From Candidatus Cloacimonadota bacterium (GTDB taxonomy: Bacteria > Cloacimonadota > Cloacimonadia > Cloacimonadales > WRIO01): 15,454 nucleotides of DNA. The position numbers were made by a program, and so were the translations under genes. The notes beneath the pieces are model-generated. The model was not told the DNA's origin, ran no database searches, and saw only the letters and a list, made by a program, of their open reading frames with translations. The stretch lies in NCBI GenBank assembly GCA_023230175.1, contig JALNXV010000039.1:1-15454 (forward strand), written 5' to 3'. Within the stretch, counting starts at the first letter, position 1, and each line of letters opens with the position of its first letter. This document shows, one piece after another, positions 8,075 to 15,454 of this stretch.

Positions 8075-9625
8075 ATGATAAAAATTAAATATTATCTTTT
8101 TTTTCTTTGTGTGCTATTGTTGGGATTAACAGGTTGTAGCAACAAAGAAACTGTATTTAGGCTTGCTTTTACAAGTATGCCTGAAACTTATGATAAGTTA
8201 ATACGTTCCGAGTATTTTACAAATATTGTTAATGATAATATTTTCAATCAGCTTGTTACGTTTGAAGCAAATAGGTTTGAGCCTTCTCTTGCTGAATATT
8301 GGTATAATCCGACAGATTCTTTATTTATATTGAAGCTTCGAGAAGATATAAGATTCAGTAATGGTAAACAATTTACAGCTATTGATGCTAAAGCCTCGCT
8401 TGAAAGAGCACTTACTCATCCCGGTTCATTTATTAAGAATTTTGCTAAAATTGATTCTATAAATATCGTAAATGATTTTTTACTAAATATTTATCACCCA
8501 AAATGTATTTATATTGTGTCCCTATTTAATAATGCTCCTATGTATTGTGCCGACATTATTAATCAGTTTGATGACAAGTATTTAGCTAAAAATCCGCTTG
8601 GAACAGGTGAATATTATCTTTTTCATGAAGATGAAAATAAAATTATTTTAAAAAAAAATAAATATCATCCTAATTATAAAAAAAATAAAAAAAGCCCGGA
8701 TATTGTTGAAATTTATAATCAACCATCATTAGTTAAACAATATGAAATGCTTAAAAATAATAAAATCGATTTTATGTTTAATATCCCTATTACAAATTAC
8801 TTGGAATCAGTAAATAACAAAGAAATAAACATTATTGAAAAACTTAGTAGTGTAGTTATGTATATGATGCTTGATGTTAATAATCAAATTTCTCCTGAGA
8901 TTAGTTTTAATGATAAGTCTCAGATTATAAATCCACTATCAGATAAAAGGGTTCGACAAGCTATAGTACATTCAATTAACACTAAAGCCTTTATTGAAAA
9001 AGAATTAAATTCTAAAGCTATTCAGTTGTCTTTACCTTTTATTAGTTATGCAAAAGGTTATCAAGTAACGTTACCATTTTATAAATATAGTCTTGACTTA
9101 GCAAAAACATTAATGAATGAAGCCGGCTTTGAGAATGGCTTTACTTTAAGACTTAGAGCTATTAAAAATAAATATAGTGGAGATACTGAACTTGCAGAGT
9201 TTATTAAACAATCATTAGCAAATATTAATATCAAGGTTGAAGTAGATTATTTTCATTCTGAAGAATTTTATAAATCTCTTGAAACAAATCCTGCTTCTGC
9301 TTTTTTAACAGGATATACAACTAGTTCAGATGCTATAACCGGTAGCGTAAGAAGTCTTTTTTACCTCAAAGATGAAGAAAAAGGACCTCAAAATAGAATG
9401 AATTATTACATCCCAAAGCTTAATGAACTTTATTTAGAATCATTAAATTTATATGAATTAGACTCACGCAATGAAAAATGTTTTGAAGAAATGTGTAAAA
9501 TTGTCTATGATAATATTTATGTATTACCATTTTATCAACCAATTGATCTTATTGCTTTGAATAAGAAATTTATTAAAAATACTAAAAGTAAAAATTTTTT
9601 GTTTTCTGAGTTTTTGGTGAAATAA
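8075..9625 (+). CDS. family 5 solute-binding lipoprotein (DppA/OppA-like)
   Basis: An extracytoplasmic binding protein of 516 residues, family SBP_bac_5, whose members bind oligopeptides, nickel or other small ligands. It has a lipoprotein signal peptide: a short basic start, a hydrophobic core and lipobox LTGC with Cys21. Family landmarks include IRFSNGKQFTAIDAKASLERAL (roughly 90-115), NPLGTGEYYL, DKRVRQAIVHSINTKAF and MNEAGFENGF. Length is normal for the family. No permease or ATPase gene follows. Instead the stop codon overlaps the ATG of a membrane sensor by one base (TAATG), and a hybrid histidine kinase comes next. This suggests a ligand-detecting subunit for the sensors rather than a transport subunit (inference). 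Supplying a transporter encoded elsewhere remains possible. No clear ribosome site precedes the start, but the signal peptide fixes it. Confidence 0.88.
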   Translation: MIKIKYYLFFLCVLLLGLTGCSNKETVFRLAFTSMPETYDKLIRSEYFTNIVNDNIFNQLVTFEANRFEPSLAEYWYNPTDSLFILKLREDIRFSNGKQFTAIDAKASLERALTHPGSFIKNFAKIDSINIVNDFLLNIYHPKCIYIVSLFNNAPMYCADIINQFDDKYLAKNPLGTGEYYLFHEDENKIILKKNKYHPNYKKNKKSPDIVEIYNQPSLVKQYEMLKNNKIDFMFNIPITNYLESVNNKEINIIEKLSSVVMYMMLDVNNQISPEISFNDKSQIINPLSDKRVRQAIVHSINTKAFIEKELNSKAIQLSLPFISYAKGYQVTLPFYKYSLDLAKTLMNEAGFENGFTLRLRAIKNKYSGDTELAEFIKQSLANINIKVEVDYFHSEEFYKSLETNPASAFLTGYTTSSDAITGSVRSLFYLKDEEKGPQNRMNYYIPKLNELYLESLNLYELDSRNEKCFEEMCKIVYDNIYVLPFYQPIDLIALNKKFIKNTKSKNFLFSEFLVK

Positions 9626-11412
9626 TGATTTTAAAACCAAATAGAATTGTGTTCATATTAATAGTATGTTTTTTATTCCTTGTTTTATTCTGCTCAATGT
9701 TTATCTATGATTCTTTTCAAAAATCTAATATAAAATATTGGGAAGTATTTATTAAAAACTTTGCTTACGAAAAAAATAACTTATTATTATTAACCTTTTT
9801 TAAAGGTAGTGGTAGAGAAATAAATATAGATAAGTTAAATTTTAAACATTTAGAGTATATGATTTCTGAAGATAAGTCGTTATATGAATTACATTTAACA
9901 GGCTTAATGATATTGTCTGTTAATAACAATATAATTTATGACCAAGATTTAAACAGAGACAATAATTTTTCTTCAGTCTCTATAGATTTGATTCAAGAAA
10001 AAATTGAGCAAAACCTACAATTAAATGAAATAACTATTAAACATATACAAAACAACGGGTCTAAATTTAGTTTGGTTATTTGTCCTTTGTTTAATTCATA
10101 TTTTGAACATAAACAAAGCATTGTCTATATTTTCAATAATGATTATTTGTATGAAAAAAGTTTACCATTTAAAACAACTTTTTATTTTGGAGTAATTTTA
10201 TTATTAACCTTTATGATTTCAGTAAAAATTATCCAATTAGTGTATTCTCGATATATAAAGAATATATGTAATTTCATTGAGAAAGATGTATTGATTAAAA
10301 ATACTGTAAATCCATATAAATTGAAATATTTTAAGCCTTTTGATAAATTAGAAAAAAATATAACCTATTTGTCGGCTCAAAAAAGAGAATTAGAAAATAA
10401 ATATTTGCAAATTTCAGAGCGTTTTCATTATTTAATCAGCTTAACAGGAGAAGGCCTTATTATGGAGGATGAAGAAGGCTTTATATATTTTTGTAATAAT
10501 AGATTTGCTAAAATATTAGATTATGAAGATGAATCAGAAATTATTGGCAAAAAGTTTATTGATTTACTTTATGATAAAAATTCTTTAGATAATTATGAAA
10601 ACGAAACCAAATTTAGAAATTATAAACCTCAGACCACTTATAGCGTAAATCTAATTACTAAAAAAGGTTTTAAAAAAGAATGCTTATTAACCGGAAGTCT
10701 AATAAAGGATGTTAATGATAATATTATCGGATATTATGGAGCTATTACAGATATATCCAGTTTAAACAGTTTTAATCAAGATGAATTAGACTTAGCTAAT
10801 TTAAAATCTGAAATTGTAAATCAACAACAAAATCCAATTGTAATTTTAGATATTCACGAAAATATCTATGAAGTCAATGAAGCTTTTATAAATTATATTA
10901 AACAAAATAAATCAGATATTATCGGTCATGAATTTATTAAAACAGTTAAAAACTTTGAGATTGAGACAATGTGGTCAAATAAAAACAATGTGCTAAACGG
11001 TTCTTTTGAATTATTTGAGCCTTCTCTTAATAAATGGTATTATGTTTTAATTAAAAAAGTAGAATATAAAAATCAAGATTATTTGATATTGATTTTTTTA
11101 AATATTACTAACATAAGAAGATACGAGATTTATCATAAATTTATATTAGAAGATATAAAGGGATTTTTCTTTATTACTAATCTGAAAAATAAAGTTATTT
11201 ATTTATCTCCTTCTTTTTCAAAAATTACCGGTAATCCCGAAGGATGGTTTGATAATTATTTTAATTCTTTAATAAACTTATCTGAAAATAAAAAATTAAA
11301 CACCTCAGAACCTATGGTTGTATCTCATTTTAAAAATCGTTATGAATTTAATGTTAATCAATTACAGACAGGATCAAGCAGTATGAAACTTTATCTTGCA
11401 ATATTAAAATAA
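9625..11412 (+). CDS. membrane PAS-domain sensor protein lacking a kinase domain
   Basis: An inner-membrane protein of 595 residues. One membrane span at about residues 7-28 and another at about 186-207 enclose an extracytoplasmic domain of about 155 residues. After a short helical linker come PAS-like domains at about 268-380 (GLIMEDEEGFIYFCNN to GAITDISSL), 390-500 (PIVILDIHENIYEVNEAF to LNITNIRR) and probably 505-590 (GFFFITNLKNKVIYLSPSF). The protein then stops. I see no HisKA, ATPase, GGDEF, EAL, methyl-accepting or DNA-binding part. Because the next gene begins with its own signal/anchor segment, this is not simply a kinase split by a frameshift. GGTGA four bases before the ATG may act as a ribosome site, helped by the overlap with the upstream stop. 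It may pass a signal to the adjacent hybrid kinase by pairing with it; this is inference. Confidence 0.82.
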   Translation: MILKPNRIVFILIVCFLFLVLFCSMFIYDSFQKSNIKYWEVFIKNFAYEKNNLLLLTFFKGSGREINIDKLNFKHLEYMISEDKSLYELHLTGLMILSVNNNIIYDQDLNRDNNFSSVSIDLIQEKIEQNLQLNEITIKHIQNNGSKFSLVICPLFNSYFEHKQSIVYIFNNDYLYEKSLPFKTTFYFGVILLLTFMISVKIIQLVYSRYIKNICNFIEKDVLIKNTVNPYKLKYFKPFDKLEKNITYLSAQKRELENKYLQISERFHYLISLTGEGLIMEDEEGFIYFCNNRFAKILDYEDESEIIGKKFIDLLYDKNSLDNYENETKFRNYKPQTTYSVNLITKKGFKKECLLTGSLIKDVNDNIIGYYGAITDISSLNSFNQDELDLANLKSEIVNQQQNPIVILDIHENIYEVNEAFINYIKQNKSDIIGHEFIKTVKNFEIETMWSNKNNVLNGSFELFEPSLNKWYYVLIKKVEYKNQDYLILIFLNITNIRRYEIYHKFILEDIKGFFFITNLKNKVIYLSPSFSKITGNPEGWFDNYFNSLINLSENKKLNTSEPMVVSHFKNRYEFNVNQLQTGSSSMKLYLAILK

Positions 11413-11418
11413 GCAATT

Positions 11419-14412
11419 ATGAAAAAAAATCTTACTTTAACGATCATCTTTTTTATTGCACTTGTTATATTAATTATTACTTCTGAAAGATTGATTGAAA
11501 GTCAAAAACAGCTTTATCTAAATAAATCTCAAGCAGAAATCTATTATTCTCTTGATATGATAGAATTTTTTATTAGTATGTATAATCGAGGTATTTTCAA
11601 GATAGAAGACGTAAATGCTTTTTTTAATAAAAAAATGAATAATTTATATGAAATATTGATACTTACTCCTGATAAATCAACCTTTTATGCTACTCAAAAT
11701 TTAAAAAATCCCTTGTCTCCAAACAACTATGAAACTGAGATATATTCTAATCTTGATACACCTTTAACATTTTTTTCTTTTGATTTTATAGTTGATAACA
11801 AATTGTACATAACCAGTGTAAAAAAAATAAGATTAAGTGACAATAAGTTTTGGTATATTATATTTACTGCTGAACATTCTGATTTATATTCAAAATATAA
11901 ATCTTGGAGAGTGGTTTGGCATTCAATATCGATATCTATTTTAATAATATTATTTTTATGGATTCGATTATTACAACGATTTAAAGTAAATAAAATAGAA
12001 TTAAATCAAATCAAAAATAAAGAAAAATGTTTTTTACAAAATATAGTTGAGAATGAAAATGTTTCTATGTCTCTTTTAGCTGATACAAACGGGACAATAG
12101 AAGCAATAAGCCCAAATTTACTTTCATACTTGAAATACACTCAAGAAGAAGTAATTGACAATAATATTAAAATGTTAACTCAAGATATTGTTATTACAAA
12201 TGAGTTTTTAAGTGATATTGAAAACCACGAAATTATTGTACAAGATAAATACCATAACAAATTCCATATGTTTGTATCCTTATTGCCTTGTAATAAAAAA
12301 AATATAAGTTATGATATAAACCAACAAGAAGATGAAGTTTTTGAAAAGATAATAATCCTTTTTAATGACCTCACTATTATTAAGGAAAGTAATATTCGAT
12401 TAGAAAAAGAAATATATAAAAATCAAATCTTTACAAAAATTGCTCAAATGATAACTATTTCTCATGAGCCTAAACATATAATTAAAACAATCATAGAGGA
12501 AACAAAAAATCTAATTGAATACGATAGTGGAACCTTATTTTTACTTGATAATTCTGATTTAATCCCTTATTATACTAATAATGAAAATCTTTCTCACTTA
12601 ATGAATTCAATTAAACTTAAGGTTGGTGAAGGATTAACCGGTCTTGTAGCTAAAATTAGAAAAGGGATGATTATTAATGATGCTATTAATAGTCCGGTAG
12701 CTGTTAATATTGAAGACACTCCTGCTATTAATGAATGTCTTATTTCATGCCCACTTATAAATAATGATAATCTTATAGGTGTTGTTACTTTTTCTCGGGA
12801 AGGTAGTAACTATTTTACAGATGATGATTTAAAAATACTTGAGTTACTTTCTGTTCAAGCTGCTGCTGTTTTAGATAATTCAATTTTATTAAAAAGACTT
12901 AGGGATTCTGAAAATAAGTATTTTTCAATGATTAATGAATCTGCTCTTGGTATGATAATACTTAATAACAGAAAGATATCTTTTTCAAATAAACGCTTTA
13001 GTCAATATCTTGAATATCCTGTTATAAGTCTTTTAAATAAAGATATAACTGAATTAATATCATCAAAAGACAAGTCCTTTTTTGCATCACAATTAACTAC
13101 GTTTTTACTGGAAGGAAAGATTGAAGTCTTTGAAATAGAATTGACAAATGCTAATCAACAACCTGTTACATTTGAATTCTCATTATCTTCGATTATATGG
13201 GAAAATACACCTTCAATTCTCATAACAGCCGGTAATGTAACAGAAAAAGTTGAACTTAATAAACAATTATTACAAACCCAAAAACTTGAATCTGTAGGAG
13301 CTTTAGCAAGTGGAATCGCACATGATTTTAAAAATGTTCTTGCGGGTGTTATTGGTGCAGCAGATATGATTATTTTAAAATCATCTGATTCTTCTCCAAT
13401 TAATAATTTTGCAAAAATAATAAAAACTTCTGCTGAAAGAGGTTCAAAATTAGCTCAAAGATTACTTGGCTTCTCCAGAAAAGAAGAACAAGATAAACAA
13501 ATCTTTGATATTAATGAATTACTCAAGGAAGTTGTTGAAATTATATCCTATACCTTTGAAAAAAATATAGAACTTGTTCATAATCTTTCTGAAGAACCTT
13601 TATTTTTCGAAGGAGATTCTGTTAAAATTCAACAATGCCTTTTAAATTTATGTGTTAATGCTCGGGATGCAATGCCTAATGGAGGAACCCTTAAAGTCGA
13701 AAGCTTGATTATTGATAATCTTGAAACCAAGGATGATTTTTATGCTGATTATATAGATAATAAGGAGTTAGAAACAGGGAGAAAGTATAATATAATTAAA
13801 ATTTCAGATACAGGCAGTGGCATACCGGAATCTATACAGGAAAGTATATTTGAGCCATTCTTTACTACAAAAGAAAAGGGTAAAGGTACAGGTTTAGGAT
13901 TAAGCACAACTAAATCAATTATTAAGGAATACAAGGGTATTATTTATTTAAATTCTGAGATTAACAAGGGTACTTCATTTACGATTTTGTTACCATGGAT
14001 AAATAATATTAATGAAGAAAATATTACTCCGACTCAAATTAATTATAGTTCGCCTCAATCAATACTTTTAGTTGATGATGAAGAAATAGTACTTGATGTC
14101 GCCAAGGATTTGTTAGAAGAATTAGGGAATACTGTATATCCTGCCGACAATGGAATTGATGCATTAAAGATTTTAAAAAGTAATAACAGTATAAATTTTG
14201 CAATTATTGATAGAATGATGCCTAAAATGGATGGATTAACATTATTTAGAAAAATTAAATCTTTTAAACCTGATGTTAAAGTAATTATTGCAAGTGGTTA
14301 TGTACAAAAGTCTGAAGCTGAAAGTATTATAGCAGAAGGGGCATACGACTTTATATCTAAACCTTATCATTTAGAAGATTTAGTTAAACTACTTAAAAAT
14401 TCAAACGATTAA
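11419..14412 (+). CDS. membrane hybrid histidine kinase (PAS-GAF-PAS-HisKA-HATPase-REC)
   Basis: A 997-residue sensor kinase. Spans at about residues 5-22 and 165-182 flank an extracytoplasmic domain of about 140 residues. In the cytoplasm follow a PAS-like domain (about 204-333), a GAF domain (about 339-490, with [10 protein letters not shown] and the [13 protein letters not shown] strand), a PAS domain (about 500-615) and a HisKA domain with phospho-acceptor His635 in GIAHDFKN. The ATPase domain has N-box Asn743/Asn747, G1 DTGSGIP from Asp797 and G2 GTGLGL at 823-828. The C-terminal receiver has Asp886/Asp887, phospho-acceptor Asp931, Ser959 and Lys981, all needed for activity. Phosphate should move from His635 to Asp931, then to a phosphotransfer protein and regulator not found in the window. 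It lies 6 bases after the PAS protein and has no visible ribosome site, so coupling is likely. Confidence 0.93.
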   Translation: MKKNLTLTIIFFIALVILIITSERLIESQKQLYLNKSQAEIYYSLDMIEFFISMYNRGIFKIEDVNAFFNKKMNNLYEILILTPDKSTFYATQNLKNPLSPNNYETEIYSNLDTPLTFFSFDFIVDNKLYITSVKKIRLSDNKFWYIIFTAEHSDLYSKYKSWRVVWHSISISILIILFLWIRLLQRFKVNKIELNQIKNKEKCFLQNIVENENVSMSLLADTNGTIEAISPNLLSYLKYTQEEVIDNNIKMLTQDIVITNEFLSDIENHEIIVQDKYHNKFHMFVSLLPCNKKNISYDINQQEDEVFEKIIILFNDLTIIKESNIRLEKEIYKNQIFTKIAQMITISHEPKHIIKTIIEETKNLIEYDSGTLFLLDNSDLIPYYTNNENLSHLMNSIKLKVGEGLTGLVAKIRKGMIINDAINSPVAVNIEDTPAINECLISCPLINNDNLIGVVTFSREGSNYFTDDDLKILELLSVQAAAVLDNSILLKRLRDSENKYFSMINESALGMIILNNRKISFSNKRFSQYLEYPVISLLNKDITELISSKDKSFFASQLTTFLLEGKIEVFEIELTNANQQPVTFEFSLSSIIWENTPSILITAGNVTEKVELNKQLLQTQKLESVGALASGIAHDFKNVLAGVIGAADMIILKSSDSSPINNFAKIIKTSAERGSKLAQRLLGFSRKEEQDKQIFDINELLKEVVEIISYTFEKNIELVHNLSEEPLFFEGDSVKIQQCLLNLCVNARDAMPNGGTLKVESLIIDNLETKDDFYADYIDNKELETGRKYNIIKISDTGSGIPESIQESIFEPFFTTKEKGKGTGLGLSTTKSIIKEYKGIIYLNSEINKGTSFTILLPWINNINEENITPTQINYSSPQSILLVDDEEIVLDVAKDLLEELGNTVYPADNGIDALKILKSNNSINFAIIDRMMPKMDGLTLFRKIKSFKPDVKVIIASGYVQKSEAESIIAEGAYDFISKPYHLEDLVKLLKNSND

Positions 14413-14424
14413 ATATATTGCTCA

Positions 14425-15454
14425 ATGCAAAAAAAATTAGACAATAAGATAATAATTTTTTTGTTTTTTTTGGTATCTATAAGATTAATTTATGCTGATT
14501 ATAATGTATTTCCTTTAGATTCAGAATATCATAATGAATATACACTTTCATCTACTATACAAAATTTAACCTCAAAATATCCAAAACAAGTAGATAGATC
14601 AGTTTTAGGATACACCGAAACAGACAATAAAGAAATAATACTATTATCTATTAAAAAAAATATCAATATTATAAATAAAGATAAACCGAATATTCTCGTG
14701 ATAGGTCAAATTCATTCAGAAGAACCTATAGGAGTAGAAATTGCTTTAAAATTTGCTAATTTACTTTTAGATGGTAAACAAAAATCGCTTTTAAATCATT
14801 ATAATTTCTTTATAATTCCAACTCTTAATCCTGAAGGCTTTTCAATTGTTAATAATGGTATAAGTAATTATCATAGAAAAAATAAAAAAGACACAAATCA
14901 TAATGGAAAATTTGACCTAATTGAAGATGGTGTAGATTTAAATAGAAATTTCTCTTTTAATTGGAATGTTGAAGAAAAAACTGAATCTAATAATAGATAT
15001 TATGCGGGAGAGAAGCCTTTATCTGAAAATGAGGTAAATGCTTTAACAAATTTTTTACAAGATAATCAAATTTTTATTACTTTTAGTTATCATAGTTCAT
15101 TTAACGGCACCTATAATGAAATGATATTTTTCCCTTATAATCACGATGAGGGCAAATCCCCTCATTTTGAAATTATGACAGACATAGCTACTCGATTATC
15201 CTCAAAACTGCCCATAGATTACTTTTTAAAGACCGATAAAAGACTGTATGCTGTACATACTTCAAAAACAAATAAAATGGGATATCTAAGGGATTACGTT
15301 TATGAATATTTTCAAAGCCTTGCCTTTGATATAGAAGTCGGAGGTATAAATCAAGAAGGTCAATCTGTTGTTTTCCCGCCAAATTCTAAATTATCAGAAA
15401 TTATTGATAAAAATATAAATAGTTTATCGTTTTGCCTCACAGATATCAGTAATA
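14425..15454 (+). CDS. exported M14 zinc carboxypeptidase, 3' end outside window
   Basis: A partial gene: 343 codons are visible with no stop before the window ends. A signal peptide (residues 1-24, cut likely after LIYA) sends it out of the cytoplasm. The M14 catalytic set is intact: zinc ligands His97 and Glu100 (HSEE), substrate-binding Asn173/Arg174 in DLNRNF, third zinc ligand His223 (YHSS) and the general base Glu304 in DIEVGG. A DTNHNGKFD loop before DLNRNF resembles a calcium-type insertion seen in some bacterial M14 enzymes. It should trim amino acids from peptide C-termini, or cut a related amide bond. It starts 12 bases after the hybrid kinase and lacks a ribosome site, so it is probably the fourth gene of the sensor operon. 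C-terminal domains cannot be judged. Confidence 0.9.
   Translation, partial: MQKKLDNKIIIFLFFLVSIRLIYADYNVFPLDSEYHNEYTLSSTIQNLTSKYPKQVDRSVLGYTETDNKEIILLSIKKNINIINKDKPNILVIGQIHSEEPIGVEIALKFANLLLDGKQKSLLNHYNFFIIPTLNPEGFSIVNNGISNYHRKNKKDTNHNGKFDLIEDGVDLNRNFSFNWNVEEKTESNNRYYAGEKPLSENEVNALTNFLQDNQIFITFSYHSSFNGTYNEMIFFPYNHDEGKSPHFEIMTDIATRLSSKLPIDYFLKTDKRLYAVHTSKTNKMGYLRDYVYEYFQSLAFDIEVGGINQEGQSVVFPPNSKLSEIIDKNINSLSFCLTDISN

Noticed and set aside
11395..11425. Frameshift joining the PAS protein and the hybrid kinase into one ancestral gene
   Set aside because: The second gene begins with its own membrane anchor, extracytoplasmic domain and second span, so the two are separate proteins.
13749..13934. 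Minus-strand open frame inside the hybrid kinase gene
   Set aside because: It covers the reverse of the ATPase G1/G2 region and is explained by the real gene's codon pattern.
14428..14482. A8, T7 and T8 tracts at the start of the M14 gene as a phase-variation switch
   Set aside because: Runs of this length occur throughout this AT-rich window, and the frame is intact with a normal signal peptide; nothing marks them as a switch.
15188..15382. Minus-strand open frame of 64 codons inside the M14 carboxypeptidase gene
   Set aside because: The plus frame is open through to the window end and carries a full M14 catalytic set, including Glu304 in this stretch.

Overview
The window is 15.45 kb of very AT-rich (visibly well below 35% GC), gene-dense bacterial chromosome with twelve protein genes. 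No RNA genes, CRISPR arrays, insertion sequences or phage genes were seen. A lipoprotein signal, an exported M14 carboxypeptidase, a soluble TPR histidine kinase and a large hybrid kinase suggest a Gram-negative, probably anaerobic bacterium. Promoters of the TTGACA-17-TATAAT type and several strong AAGGAGG ribosome sites argue against Bacteroidota. A Cloacimonadota-like or related FCB-group lineage is possible, but this is a weak inference. All eleven complete genes end in TAA.

Layout. Positions 1-1980 hold the tail of a probable upstream terminator, a promoter, a soluble TPR-histidine kinase (+), and a hairpin terminator shared with the convergent operon. Positions 1987-5470 form a minus-strand operon read right to left: DUF3343-type small protein, selenophosphate synthetase SelD, ABC ATPase, ABC-2 permease. 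Genes overlap or are 1-11 bases apart. Positions 5471-5559 are a divergent promoter region in which both predicted promoters place the RNA start almost at the start codon. Positions 5560-5817 encode a small cysteine-rich protein of unknown function (+).

Positions 5992-7977 are a glycolytic pair, class II fructose-bisphosphate aldolase and glyceraldehyde-3-phosphate dehydrogenase, with their own sigma-70-type promoter. A long imperfect hairpin follows. Positions 8075-15454 form a second tight plus-strand operon: a solute-binding lipoprotein (family 5, peptide type), a membrane protein with PAS domains but no kinase, a 997-residue membrane hybrid histidine kinase, and an exported M14 zinc carboxypeptidase that runs off the window.

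The last operon is the most unusual part. A peptide-type binding lipoprotein without permease or ATPase genes is joined to two membrane sensors, only one of which can phosphorylate. A plausible reading is a periplasmic peptide-sensing relay coupled to an extracellular or periplasmic peptidase. The selenium operon joined to an ABC-2 exporter, with a conserved-looking Cys-rich protein facing it, is the second place worth attention.
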